Shown here one piece after another: positions 33,676-42,523 of a stretch of 64,000 nt of DNA. The first letter of the stretch is position 1; each line of letters begins with the position of its first letter. The stretch covers positions 1 through 64,000 of the forward strand of contig NZ_JAHTKP010000001.1 in NCBI RefSeq assembly GCF_019192735.1. Reading direction: 5' to 3'. The notes beneath the pieces were generated by a model, which saw only the letters and a list, made by a program, of their open reading frames with translations, was not told where the DNA came from and ran no database searches. The translations under genes and the position numbers were made by a program. Source of the DNA: Kitasatospora aureofaciens (GTDB lineage: Bacteria > Actinomycetota > Actinomycetes > Streptomycetales > Streptomycetaceae).

Positions 33676-34173
33676 TTGGCCGTCAACACGCACTACAACG
33701 TCACCCACTCCTGCGGGCACGAGGTCGAACACGACCTCACCTCCCGCCCGGCCGACCGACGCGCCGGCTACGCCCGATGGCTCGCTGGCCGGGACTGCAC
33801 CGACTGCTGGCGCGCACAGCGCGACGGCAACCGCGACGAGGAACGCGCGGCATGGATCGCGGCCCGCCGCGCTGAGGAGCAGGGAGCCGCCGCGTCGTGG
33901 GCCGAGCAGTACGGCATGCCGCCCCTGTCCGGCCCCGCGACGATCCTCGCCTGGGGCGAACGCTGCCGCCACCAGCTCGTGACCGCCGCCTACCAGAAGC
34001 TCGTCACCGAGGGCGACCTCACCGAGGAGCAGTGGCAGGAGATCGAGGACCGCGCGCGCACCGTCGACCGGGCGGGCTGGTGGGTGGACCAGCGCGAGGC
34101 CGCACCCGGCGACCTGCCCGAGCTGCTCGACGCCGCCACCGACGCCGACCGCAGCACCGAGAACCCTTTCTAA
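33676..34173 (+). CDS. Zinc-ribbon-like unknown protein, 165 aa
   Basis: TTG 33676 with AAGGA about 10 bases upstream. The N-terminus AVNTHYNVTHSCGHEVEHDL and then DCTDCWRAQRDG gives CGH...CxxC, a likely metal-binding site. A long charged helix follows (RDEERAAWIAARRAEEQGAA), then ERCRHQLVTAAYQKLVTEGD and an acidic tail. This is the layout of small cytosolic DNA- or protein-binding adaptors. Unknown family. Confidence 0.65.
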   Translation: MAVNTHYNVTHSCGHEVEHDLTSRPADRRAGYARWLAGRDCTDCWRAQRDGNRDEERAAWIAARRAEEQGAAASWAEQYGMPPLSGPATILAWGERCRHQLVTAAYQKLVTEGDLTEEQWQEIEDRARTVDRAGWWVDQREAAPGDLPELLDAATDADRSTENPF

Positions 34174-34333
34174 CGCCGAAGGCACACAGCCGAGCGCCGC
34201 CCGCACGCAGTCACCGGGCGCGCTCACCTCAAGCACCGCGCCTCGTCTCCCGCACGTCCACTTCCTCGCCTGCGCCGGCCGAAGCCACCGCCCACCAACC
34301 CGCGACGCCGTCCCCAGCGCCTGGCCGGACCCG

Positions 34334-34753
34334 ATGACCATCCCGAAGGAGACCATGCCCCCGAAGATCCCGCAGGTTCAGGCCACCGAAGCCCTGCGCG
34401 AAGTCGCCCACCAGATCCGCGGGGCATCCGCCCCCGCCGAGGTCGCCGCCCTGGTGGAGGAGATCATCCGCGACGGCGGCACCCTGGAGGCCCTGTCCGA
34501 CGTGATCGCCACCGCAAGCCGATGGGTCAAGGACCGCCCCGGCGGCGGATACCTGTGGCAGCCGCTCGGCCTGGCCGCCGATGAGATCTGGCAGGCCGGC
34601 GCCGACCTCACCGAAGTGCCCGCGCAGCTGCGCGCCCTGGCCAGCCACCCGGCCCGAATCCGCTCGGCCGCCGTCCGCAACATCGGCGCCGCCTCCGCCG
34701 CACCATCCTCGGCGCAGCCTCCACCCGTCCCCACCGCGCGCCACACGCGCTGA
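34334..34753 (+). CDS. Unknown protein, 139 aa
   Basis: ATG 34334 gives 139 residues; a second in-frame ATG at 34355 has AAGGAG only 3 bases before it, so the true start is uncertain by seven codons. The core (ATEALREVAHQIRGASAPAE, VAALVEEIIRDGGTLEALSD, VIATASRWVKDRPGGGYLWQ) is a compact helical domain. The tail is Pro/Ala-rich. The 160 bases before it hold no gene. Confidence 0.65.
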   Translation: MTIPKETMPPKIPQVQATEALREVAHQIRGASAPAEVAALVEEIIRDGGTLEALSDVIATASRWVKDRPGGGYLWQPLGLAADEIWQAGADLTEVPAQLRALASHPARIRSAAVRNIGAASAAPSSAQPPPVPTARHTR

Positions 34754-34776
34754 ACCCTCACCCCAGGAGAAGCCCC

Positions 34777-35238
34777 ATCAGCCTGAACCGCGAACACGTC
34801 TTCTGGGAGTCGGCCACCGGCACCTGGTCCGTCGGCTTCTACGACTTCGTCCACACCAAGGACTCCGGTGACCCGGAGTTCGACCACGAGTGGGACGTCG
34901 AATACCTCAACAGCTTCTGGTGGGTCTCCACCGGCCACCCGAGCGTGGACGCCGCCGACGCGGAATACCTGCGCAGCGAGCCCAACCACGGCGGCGGCGG
35001 AGCCGTCCTGCACTGGCGGCCAGAGAACGAGCAGCGCATCGCCGAACTCGACCGGCTCGCGGCGCAGTACGCCGCCACCCACAAAGCCGCGCCGTCCTCC
35101 GCTCAGCCCGCCTGGTCCCTGCCGGGCAACCGCTCCAGCGCGGCGGGACGTACCCGGCTGTGGCCCCCGTCCTCGCGTCCCATCTCCGCTGAGCCGGCGT
35201 ACGGGAGCGGCGCGGCCGGCCGGGCACGCGGGCGCTGA
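34777..35238 (+). CDS. Unknown protein, 153 aa, ATC start
   Basis: The frame codes from ATC 34777, with AGGAGAAGCCCC just upstream: SLNREHVFWESATGTWSVGF, YDFVHTKDSGDPEFDHEWDV, EYLNSFWWVSTGHPSVDAAD. The first ATG, GTG or TTG comes 56 codons later, inside this domain. I recall actinomycete proteins that open MSLNREHVFW, which would put Met exactly at this ATC. The protein is acidic with aromatic-rich strands. Function unknown. Confidence 0.75.
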   Translation: MSLNREHVFWESATGTWSVGFYDFVHTKDSGDPEFDHEWDVEYLNSFWWVSTGHPSVDAADAEYLRSEPNHGGGGAVLHWRPENEQRIAELDRLAAQYAATHKAAPSSAQPAWSLPGNRSSAAGRTRLWPPSSRPISAEPAYGSGAAGRARGR

Positions 35239-35253
35239 GGAAACGTTACTTCC

Positions 35254-35874
35254 CTGATTCCTTCGATCACTCGCTATGCGAGCACCCGCGACCTGCTCGT
35301 CTCCGCCCAGCACCACACGCTGCGCCTGCCCGGCCGCCCCCGCGCGAGCATCATCAGCGCCTGGCGCGAGATCTCCGCTCTACCGGCGCCGGGCACCGCC
35401 GAACTCGATTCTCTGGTTTCCGAGTTGGATGAATTCCTCCACGTCCACCGTCCAGACCGGGACCGGCGTCCCGGCCGCAGCCGCGACGTCTGGCACTGCA
35501 CGATCCGCGACCACCCCGATGCGTCGGCTCTGACCGACGCCCAGTGGGCGGCCACCACGCGGCGGGTCCTTGCCGCCACCGGCATCGTCCCCGCCGATGA
35601 CCCGTCGGCGGGCTGCCGGTGGATCGCGCTGCGACTCGACAGCCACGAGGTGCGGATCATCGCCCCGTTGATGCGCCCCGACGGCACCGTCCCGCCGCTT
35701 CACCGCGACCACTCGCTCGCGCACGCGGCCTGCCAGCTCGCCGACCTCGACCACGCCAACGGCCGTCACCGCACGCTGGCCGCCCGCACCCGCCCCGCCC
35801 CGGTCGGCGCCCCGCCCGCGCCCGTAGCCCGGTCCTGGGCCCCGGTGAACAGCGTCGCCTCACCGCGTCGCTGA
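35254..35874 (+). CDS. Relaxase-like protein lacking the HUH histidines, 206 aa, CTG start
   Basis: From CTG 35254 the protein opens IPSITRYASTRDLLVSAQ. It then matches streptomycete relaxase/mobilisation nuclease domains closely: DVWHCTIRDHPDASALTDAQ, WAATTRRVLAATGIVPADDP, CRWIALRLDSHEVRII. In active relatives the last segment reads HADDHIHIVAT; here the HxH has become HEV, so the metal site looks lost. No ATG, GTG or TTG precedes codon 58. GAGGA lies 12 bases upstream, rather far. The protein ends soon after the nuclease domain. It directly precedes the coupling protein, as a relaxase or relaxase accessory would. Confidence 0.65.
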   Translation: MIPSITRYASTRDLLVSAQHHTLRLPGRPRASIISAWREISALPAPGTAELDSLVSELDEFLHVHRPDRDRRPGRSRDVWHCTIRDHPDASALTDAQWAATTRRVLAATGIVPADDPSAGCRWIALRLDSHEVRIIAPLMRPDGTVPPLHRDHSLAHAACQLADLDHANGRHRTLAARTRPAPVGAPPAPVARSWAPVNSVASPRR

Positions 35875-35991
35875 CCAACATCTCCCTGGCCCAGGCCACC
35901 GGCGCGTGACCACACCGCGCCGCCCGCCCGGCCTTTCCGCAACCCCACGCGCCCCCACCTCGCGCCCGGGTCTTCCCAGCAAGGACTCTCC

Positions 35992-37767
35992 CTGCCCTCT
36001 CCCTCTTCTTCTCCCAAAGCCCCTTCCTCCTCTCCTGGCACCGACGCGCTCCTCTACGCCCTGATCGGTGCCGGCATTGCCCTCGCCGCCTACGGCTCGC
36101 TCGCCTGGGTCGGCGGCGACGTCACGAACTACCTGTTCGGCGCTGGCCCTTGGCGGCCGTACCAGCCGATCGTGGCCGCCCTCCACCCCGGACGGCTGTG
36201 GCCCGCACTCGGGCCGGCGCAGGTCCAGGTCGGCGCCCGGATCATCCCCGGCCTGCTCTTCGCCCTCCTGGCCGGCATCGCCGCGGGCTGGGTGCTCAAG
36301 CGCCGCCGGTCCAAGAGCGCCGGGCTGGCCACCAGCCGCGACCTAGCCGTCCTGCTGCCCAAGGAGGTCACGGCCAAGGCGAAGAGCCTTCGCCCCAGCC
36401 TCGCCGGCGCAAAGCCCGGATCGATCAAGCCCGACGACACCGGCATTCTGCTCGGCAACCTCGGCGAGAACGGCCCCGAGGTCCGCACCTCCTGGGAGGA
36501 CGTCGCCGTCGCCATCATGGCGCCGCGCTCCGGCAAGACGACCTCGCTGGCCGTCCCGTCGATCCTGCGCGCGCCCGGCCCCGTCCTGCTCACCAGTAAC
36601 AAGGCCGCGGGCGACGCCTACACGGTCACGCTCGATGCCCGCGCAGCGGCCGGGCGGGTGTGGACGATGGACCCGCAGCAGATCGCCCACACCGAGCAGG
36701 CGATGTGGTGGGATCCGCTCGCCGACGCCAAGGACCTGCCCGGCGCGAGGCGTCTCGCCCAGCACTTCGTGACCGCGAGCGTGGACGAGGGCGAGCAGGG
36801 CGACTTCTGGTCCACGGCCGCCGCCAACACCCTCACCGCGTTGTTCCTGGCGGCCGGCGCGGACGGGCGCCCGATCACCGATGTCCTCGGCTGGCTCGCC
36901 CAGCCCGCCGACCGAACCCCGATCGACATCCTCAAGGCCAACCAACTGACTGCCATCGCAGCCCAGTTGCAGGGCACGGTGAGCGGTGCGGTCGAGACCC
37001 GCGACGGCATTTTCGAGACCGCGCGCCAGTACGCGGCCTGCCTCCTGGACCCGAAGATCTCCGCCTGGGTCACCCCGAGCGAGACGCTGCCGGAGTTCAA
37101 GCCGGCCGACTTCGTCACCCGCCGGGACACCCTGTACCTGCTGTCGAAGGACGGCGGAGGCAGCGCCTCGGCTCTCATCGCCGCCGCCGCCGACTCGGTG
37201 ATGCGCACTGCGGTCATCCAGGCCGAGCGCGACGGCGGGCGCCTCGACCCGCCGCTGCTCGCCGTGCTCGACGAGGCCGCCAACGTCTGCAAAATCGGCG
37301 ATCTCCCCGATCTGTACTCGCACTTGGGATCGCGCGGGGTCATCCCGATCACAATCCTGCAGTCCTACCGGCAGGGCCAGCGGGTGTGGGGCGAGGTCGG
37401 CATGGACGCCATGTGGTCCGCGGCCACCATCAAGCTCGTCGGATCCGGTATCGACGACGCCGACTTCGCCGACAAGTTGAGCCGCCTCGTCGGCGAGCAC
37501 GACGTCGAGACGGTCTCGCACTCCACGTCCGAGTCCGGCCGCTCCACCTCGATCTCCATGCGCCAGGAGCGGATCCTGCCCGCCGACCAGATCCGTGCCC
37601 TCAAGAAGGGCTCGGCGCTGCTCTTCGCCACCGGCATCAAACCCGCCCTGCTGAGTCTGCGGCCCTGGTACAAGGAGGCCGGCGCCGACGTGATCGGCAA
37701 GGCGTCCTCCCGCCAGACCGCGGCGATCACCGAGCGGGCCAAGGCCAAGGCGGAGGTGGCCGCATGA
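35992..37767 (+). CDS. VirD4/TraG-type coupling protein, CTG start
   Basis: 591 residues from CTG 35992, which has AAGGA 6 bases upstream. Two N-terminal membrane segments (ALLYALIGAGIALAAYGSLA and IIPGLLFALLAGIAAGWVL) are needed for function, and the first lies entirely before the first conventional start (GTG 36172). Walker A is MAPRSGKTTS (about 176-185), Walker B LLAVLDEAANV (about 422-432), followed by GVIPITILQSYRQGQRVWGE as in TraG/TraM-recognition proteins. It recruits the relaxosome DNA to the secretion channel. The stop overlaps the next start (ATGA). Confidence 0.9.
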   Translation: MPSPSSSPKAPSSSPGTDALLYALIGAGIALAAYGSLAWVGGDVTNYLFGAGPWRPYQPIVAALHPGRLWPALGPAQVQVGARIIPGLLFALLAGIAAGWVLKRRRSKSAGLATSRDLAVLLPKEVTAKAKSLRPSLAGAKPGSIKPDDTGILLGNLGENGPEVRTSWEDVAVAIMAPRSGKTTSLAVPSILRAPGPVLLTSNKAAGDAYTVTLDARAAAGRVWTMDPQQIAHTEQAMWWDPLADAKDLPGARRLAQHFVTASVDEGEQGDFWSTAAANTLTALFLAAGADGRPITDVLGWLAQPADRTPIDILKANQLTAIAAQLQGTVSGAVETRDGIFETARQYAACLLDPKISAWVTPSETLPEFKPADFVTRRDTLYLLSKDGGGSASALIAAAADSVMRTAVIQAERDGGRLDPPLLAVLDEAANVCKIGDLPDLYSHLGSRGVIPITILQSYRQGQRVWGEVGMDAMWSAATIKLVGSGIDDADFADKLSRLVGEHDVETVSHSTSESGRSTSISMRQERILPADQIRALKKGSALLFATGIKPALLSLRPWYKEAGADVIGKASSRQTAAITERAKAKAEVAA

Positions 37768-38738
37768 GCCGCCGTCCGACACCGCCGAACCGGCCCTCCT
37801 CTACGGCCGGCGCCCGGACCACGACCGCCGCCGAGCCGACCGTGCGCACCCTCTCGCTGGGCGCCGGAGTCCAGTCGACATGTCTACTACTGCTGTCCGC
37901 CCTCGGGGAGCTGCCCAAGCTGGACTTCGCCATCTTCGCGGACACCGGATGGGAGCCGAAAAAGGTCTACGAGCACCTCGACCGCGTGGAGCGGGAGATA
38001 GCCAAGCCTGCCGGAATTCCCATTCTCCGGGTCTCCTCGGGAAACATCAGGAGCGATGCTCTCGACCCTTCCCACCGCTTCGCCAGCATGCCGCTCTACA
38101 TCCTCAACCAGGACGGCTCACCTGGGATGACGCGGCGCCAGTGCACCGGTGAATACAAGATCAAGCCCATTAAGCGGCAGGTTCGGAAAATTCTCGGATA
38201 CTCCTATCCGGAGCGAATACCGGCCGACGTCTTCGCCGAGCAGTGGATCGGCATCAGTACCGATGAGTTCCACCGCGCGAAGGACGCCGACGTTCGGTAC
38301 ACGCGCAACCGGTTCCCTCTGCTCGAACTCGGCCTGTCGCGTGGAGACTGCCTCGGCCTGCTCGCCGAACACGGCCTGGAAAGCACGCCGAAGAGCAGCT
38401 GCCTGGGGTGCCCGTACCACGGCAACGCCCAGTGGCGGGCGATCCGCGACGGCGCTCCCGACGAGTGGGCGGACGTCGTCGAGTTCGACGCGCAGATCCG
38501 GGCCGGCAACGCCCGGGCCAACGCCGACGGCAGGCCACTGCTCGGCCAGGCCTACCTGCACCGCTCCCGGGTTCCGCTCTCGGAGGCACCCATCGACCGC
38601 CTCACGCGCCGAGAGCAGCTCGCCCTTGAGGAGCGGCTCGCCGCCGACGAGGCCGAGTTCGGCCCCGAGGACGGCTGCTCACCGTACTCCTGCCGCAGCG
38701 GCGATCCCATCCAGCCCAACCCCGACCAACGGAGCTGA
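37764..38738 (+). CDS. PAPS-reductase-like (PP-loop/adenine nucleotide alpha hydrolase) protein
   Basis: 324 residues from ATG 37764, overlapping the coupling-protein stop. The modified PP-loop is TLSLGAGVQSTCLLLLSALG (about 28-47), followed by DFAIFADTGWEPKKVYEHLD, the typical AMP-binding region. Cysteines RRQCT, SSCLGCPYH and GCSPYSC could hold an Fe-S cluster or zinc. Such proteins occur on phages and elements and are related to enzymes that reduce PAPS or, like DndC, activate sulfur for DNA modification. No other dnd-type gene is adjacent, so the substrate is open. Confidence 0.8.
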   Translation: MSRRPTPPNRPSSTAGARTTTAAEPTVRTLSLGAGVQSTCLLLLSALGELPKLDFAIFADTGWEPKKVYEHLDRVEREIAKPAGIPILRVSSGNIRSDALDPSHRFASMPLYILNQDGSPGMTRRQCTGEYKIKPIKRQVRKILGYSYPERIPADVFAEQWIGISTDEFHRAKDADVRYTRNRFPLLELGLSRGDCLGLLAEHGLESTPKSSCLGCPYHGNAQWRAIRDGAPDEWADVVEFDAQIRAGNARANADGRPLLGQAYLHRSRVPLSEAPIDRLTRREQLALEERLAADEAEFGPEDGCSPYSCRSGDPIQPNPDQRS

Positions 38739-38739
38739 C

Positions 38740-38985
38740 ATCCACCAAAGTCCCGGTCACGAGCCGACCCCGCTGGACGTCCCCGCCTGGTTCGCCTCCG
38801 GCAAGGCCATCCACGACTATCAGCGCGCCCTGACCCGCTACGCCGCCAGCCAGTCCCAAATCCAGCTGGCCATGCGCGATGCCCAGCGCAGACGCAAGGA
38901 GCCCATGGAACCGTCCGGTGCTGCAAACGCTTGCGTCGTGTTCGGCTCCGCCACGGCCCGAGCTAGCGGACGGGGGGAGCGCTGA
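38740..38985 (+). CDS. Small unknown protein, 81 aa, ATC start
   Basis: Placed one base after the previous stop. ATC 38740 has CGGAG 6 bases upstream and is the only table-11 start before the coding stretch HQSPGHEPTPLDVPAWFASG, KAIHDYQRALTRYAASQSQI, QLAMRDAQRRRKEP. The protein is mainly one basic helix. The stop forms a CTGA overlap with the methyltransferase that follows, suggesting a co-translated partner. Family unknown. Confidence 0.55.
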   Translation: MHQSPGHEPTPLDVPAWFASGKAIHDYQRALTRYAASQSQIQLAMRDAQRRRKEPMEPSGAANACVVFGSATARASGRGER

Positions 38986-40442
38986 CCTACAAGTACCCTG
39001 CCGTCCCGCCGCGCGATTTCCGGCCCCGGCTGTCCACCGCCGGGGACCTCCGGTGGCCCAACCAGGGCCCGCAAATGGGGCCGTGGACCCACGACCGCCT
39101 CGTCGCTCTGGCCCACCCCTGGCCGGTGGGGTGGCTGTTCCCCCCGCGCCCCGGCGAACCCGAGCGAGTCGTCAACCTGTTCGCCGGTGCGGGTGGTTGG
39201 GAGCAGGGTCTTCGTCTGCTGGACTCCGATGGCTCCGGTTTCGATGTGGTCGGTGTCGAGATCGGATGGGATGCCTCGGCGACGGCGGTCGCGGCGGGGC
39301 ATCGGCGCATCGTCGCCGACGTGCGGACCCTGGATCCGGCTCACCCCGCGCTGCGGTACGTCGCGGGCCTGACCGTGAGCGCGCCGTGCCAGGTGTGGAC
39401 GCCAGCGGGCAAGCGCGAGGGCCACCAGGAGCGCAACATCGATCTCCTGCTGGACACGTTCAGCCTGGCGTGCGAGGCCACGTTCGGGCACTGGCACGAC
39501 AGCGGCGAATGCTGCGACACCGATGACTGCGGGATCTGCTCGGACCCCGAATGGGACGGCTACGGGGGCTTCACCGGCCCGCTGCTGACCTACGACGAGG
39601 CCCGCTGCCTGGTGCCCCAGATGACCGACGAGCGCATCGGGCTAATCGCCGAGACACTGATCTGGTCGCTCGCACTCACCGCCCGGTACGACAACCTGCG
39701 CTGGCTGGCGATGGAGCAGAGCAGCGCGCTGCCCGAGATCGTGCTGGACGCCCTGCGCGACGAGCTGTACATCGCCGACTGGTGCAGCGCCAAGTACCAG
39801 GTCCTGGACGCCGCCGACACTGGTCTCGCCTCGCACCGGCGCCGCGTTTACCTCGTCGCGGGGCGGCACCACTACGTCAACATCCAGGCGATGCAGCCCA
39901 CCACACCCATCGCTGCGCGGACCGCGGCGCAGGCACTCGGCTGGCCCGAGGGCGTACGCGTCAACACCCGCGGCAACCGGCGTACCAGTGGCGGGAACGA
40001 GTGGTCGGCGGACAAGACGGCGCCGGGCATCACCAGCAAGGTCCGCGGCTGGTACTGGGCCGATGACAAGGAACGGCGTTTCACGGTCCCGGAGGCCGCG
40101 CTGCTGGTCGGGATGCCTGCCGACTATCCGTGGACCGGTTCGCGCAGCTCCGCCTGTCAGCAGCTCGGAGACATCGTCGCCGTGCCCGAGGCCGCCCGCG
40201 TCATCGGCTCGCTCCTGGGCAAACCCTGGGAAGAACCGGTCACCAACTACCTGGATGAGATCTACAGGCCCGAAAACCGGGCCATCGCCGCGCCGGCTGA
40301 CGGCCCGCCCGTCTCCCGCCGGGCTGCGGCTGCCACCGCCGCCTCCCAGGTGCCGATGTTGCCCGGCCTCGACGACTGGACGCCCGCCACCGTGCCAGCC
40401 CGCTCCGCGCCGCCCCAGCAGCTGGCGCCACGTGCCCGCTGA
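38982..40442 (+). CDS. C5 cytosine DNA methyltransferase, divergent (CTG start)
   Basis: 486 residues from CTG 38982 (CTGA overlap); the first ATG is 31 codons later. Motif I is VVNLFAGAGGWEQGL. The catalytic loop is VSAPCQVWTPAGK, with the PC dipeptide but no usual FS. Motif VI is AMEQSSALPE (EQS for ENV). Motif VIII is GLASHRRRVYLVAG, and the end GMPADYPWTGSRSSACQQLG, DIVAVPEAARVIG is motifs IX-X. An insert after motif IV carries many cysteines (ECCDTDDCGICSD). Probably active on DNA but with an altered active-site neighbourhood. No restriction partner is seen. Confidence 0.8.
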   Translation: MTYKYPAVPPRDFRPRLSTAGDLRWPNQGPQMGPWTHDRLVALAHPWPVGWLFPPRPGEPERVVNLFAGAGGWEQGLRLLDSDGSGFDVVGVEIGWDASATAVAAGHRRIVADVRTLDPAHPALRYVAGLTVSAPCQVWTPAGKREGHQERNIDLLLDTFSLACEATFGHWHDSGECCDTDDCGICSDPEWDGYGGFTGPLLTYDEARCLVPQMTDERIGLIAETLIWSLALTARYDNLRWLAMEQSSALPEIVLDALRDELYIADWCSAKYQVLDAADTGLASHRRRVYLVAGRHHYVNIQAMQPTTPIAARTAAQALGWPEGVRVNTRGNRRTSGGNEWSADKTAPGITSKVRGWYWADDKERRFTVPEAALLVGMPADYPWTGSRSSACQQLGDIVAVPEAARVIGSLLGKPWEEPVTNYLDEIYRPENRAIAAPADGPPVSRRAAAATAASQVPMLPGLDDWTPATVPARSAPPQQLAPRAR

Positions 40443-40526
40443 CGGTCAGCCAATCAGCGCGGGCACCGTCACCGGCATGACGGCAGTGCGGCTGGCATTC
40501 CATCCCCATTTTTGATCAGGAGGCTC

Positions 40527-41354
40527 GTGGAGAGCGTCGTACAGGCCCTGCGGGGCTGGACCCCTCGTGACCGGCAGACCGCCGCCGCGGTCGAGTACCT
40601 GGCCTATGAACCCGAGCTGTTCGAGGTCGTCAGCTCGCATCACGCCGGCATCGACGGCACCCAACAGTTCATCCTGGCCTTCGACCGCCTCACCATCGGC
40701 GGACCGCCCGGGCTGCACCGCGCGGTCGCCTTTCACGTCGACCTCGGCCCCCTCGACCACACGTGCCGGGTCCGGCAGCACCGCGCGCCGGCGTTCGCTT
40801 GGGCAGGCCACTGGCTGGTGGGCCAGGGCGCCGACCCCCGTGCCGTGGCCGACTACCTTCCCGTTCCGGCCGACCCCTACAACTTCGGGCCGCACGATCA
40901 GGTCGAAGGTCTACTCTTCGGCACCGACTACGGGTTCGCCCGGCCCGCCGCCGGGCCGACCCGGCTGATCGAGGAGCGCATCCGCCGCTCGGGCGACCGC
41001 TACCGGATCCTGCGCGACGGCCCCGCCTTCGACGCCTGCTCCAACGGCGAGCGCGAGGGCAACTATGTGCTGCTGCACGATCGTTCGGCACGCGCCGTCG
41101 GTCGCCGGTTCGTCATCCAGCTGGAGACCATCCGGCTCACGACCGCCACCTACAGCATCACCGAGGGCGGCTTCCCCACTCTGCGACAGGCCAGGGACTG
41201 GCTCACCCGGATCGACCGCACAACCGGCACCGCTCCGGCGCTGCCGGCCACCGACCCGGTGACCGGGCTCGCGCCGCCCCAGGTCTCGGCCCCGGTCCGG
41301 CCCGTCAGGGAGCCGCACCTGCCTCCGACCGCAACCGCGCGCCGGGGACGCTGA
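40527..41354 (+). CDS. Unknown protein, 275 aa, paralog of the protein at 55478
   Basis: GTG 40527 has AGGAGG only 3 bases upstream; TTG 40512 is the alternative. The order of features (HWLVGQGADP, then FGTDYGFARPAAGPTRLIEE, RYRILRDGPAFDACSNGERE, TYSITEGGFPTLRQARDWLT) recurs in the 55478 protein, so the two are divergent copies of one family. No catalytic motif is evident. The 84-base gap before it holds a small inverted repeat (CCGTCA, 40466; TGACGG, 40478). The stop overlaps the next start (TGATG). Confidence 0.65.
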   Translation: MESVVQALRGWTPRDRQTAAAVEYLAYEPELFEVVSSHHAGIDGTQQFILAFDRLTIGGPPGLHRAVAFHVDLGPLDHTCRVRQHRAPAFAWAGHWLVGQGADPRAVADYLPVPADPYNFGPHDQVEGLLFGTDYGFARPAAGPTRLIEERIRRSGDRYRILRDGPAFDACSNGEREGNYVLLHDRSARAVGRRFVIQLETIRLTTATYSITEGGFPTLRQARDWLTRIDRTTGTAPALPATDPVTGLAPPQVSAPVRPVREPHLPPTATARRGR

Positions 41355-42523
41355 TGGTGTCCGGCGGCTCCGGCGGCCTCCAGCTGGAGGCCGAGCAGGC
41401 CCTGCTCGGCGCGCTCCTACTCGCACCGCCCCAACTGGACTCGGTGGCCTCGTGGTTGGAGCCCTCACATTTCTACCGCCACGCCCATGCCGCACTGTAC
41501 GAAGTCCTCCTCGCCCAACGCGCGGCCGGCCATCCAGGCCTGACCGCGAACGCCGACGAGGAGCAGCGGCGGGACTGGGCGCTGGGGGCGATGTCGGTGG
41601 CGGCCGAGGCCAGCCGGGGGATGACGCCGGGGTACGGGGGGACGCTGATGGCCGCGTGTCCGGTCTCCAGCCATGCCGGCGCCTACGGCCGGATGGTGCT
41701 GGAGGGCGCGATCCGCCGCCGTGTTCACGAACGCGCTCACCGGCTTCAGCACGCCGCCCGAACCGGTTCCTTGGAGGGAGCCCTGGAGTTGACCGGCGAG
41801 CTGCGCGAGGCCATCCACGAACTCGCCAGCTCCTGGGGATCGCTGGACGAGCGGCCCCGCCCGCTGCCGGGCCCGTGGCCGCTGGAACTCACCGACGGCG
41901 TCCGCGAGAAGACCCTGCAGCACGAGAGCGCGATGCTCTCCTCCGCCACCGCCTCCCCCGACGGCCTGGTCGAGATCACCCGGTGGCTACGACCGGGCGA
42001 CTTCCTCGACGCCGGACACCGCGCCGTCTACCAGGCACTCGCCGCCCTCGCCCACCGCGCGGAGCCGATCGACCAGCTCACCGTCCTGTGGGAGGCGCAG
42101 CACCGCGGGGCCATCGCCTCCGGCACCATCACCGCCGACGGCGTGCGCGCTGTCACCCGCGGCGGATTGACCGGTGATCCGCAGTACTGGGCCGAGCGTG
42201 TCCTGCGGGCCTCCCTTCTGCGCCAGAGCGCCGCGTCGGCCGGCGTGGTGCGGCTGCTGGCCGGGGACTCCTCCCTCCCTGGCGCCCGGCTGCTCGGCTC
42301 CGCGCTGCACGCGCTCGGCGCCGCCGAGGCCGTGCAGGACCGCTGGCGGACCGCCAACAACATCCCGCGCCGATCCGACCCGCCACCCGCTCCGGCGGTA
42401 GCGGCCGAGCGCCGCCGAGCCGCCAGCGTCCGAACCCCCGTCACCGTCCCGAACCCCGGCGCCGCTCCCTCCCCCGCCCGGGAGGCGGCATCGCCCCGAG
42501 CCCCCATCAGGAGCACCCGCTGA
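41354..42523 (+). CDS. Tandem DnaB N-terminal-like domains without helicase motor, 389 aa
   Basis: ATG 41354 overlaps the previous stop. Residues 8-55 (LEAEQALLGALLLAPPQLDS, SHFYRHAHAALYEVLLAQRA) and 195-260 (LVEITRWLRPGDFLDAGHRA, VYQALAALAHRAEPIDQLTV) each match the N-terminal domain of replicative helicase DnaB, which binds primase and the helicase ring. No RecA-like motor follows. The protein could cap, load or sequester a host DnaB. The C-terminal 60 residues are Pro/Arg-rich. Confidence 0.75.
   Translation: MVSGGSGGLQLEAEQALLGALLLAPPQLDSVASWLEPSHFYRHAHAALYEVLLAQRAAGHPGLTANADEEQRRDWALGAMSVAAEASRGMTPGYGGTLMAACPVSSHAGAYGRMVLEGAIRRRVHERAHRLQHAARTGSLEGALELTGELREAIHELASSWGSLDERPRPLPGPWPLELTDGVREKTLQHESAMLSSATASPDGLVEITRWLRPGDFLDAGHRAVYQALAALAHRAEPIDQLTVLWEAQHRGAIASGTITADGVRAVTRGGLTGDPQYWAERVLRASLLRQSAASAGVVRLLAGDSSLPGARLLGSALHALGAAEAVQDRWRTANNIPRRSDPPPAPAVAAERRRAASVRTPVTVPNPGAAPSPAREAASPRAPIRSTR

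Noticed and set aside
31513..34356. 947-codon open frame on the minus strand
   Set aside because: It is antisense to four well-supported rightward genes with Shine-Dalgarno sites; its Gly/Ala/Arg/Val-rich composition is typical of frames opposite G/C-rich coding DNA.
40477..40515. 12-codon ATG frame just before the 40527 gene
   Set aside because: It could be a leader peptide, but length and context give no support beyond chance.
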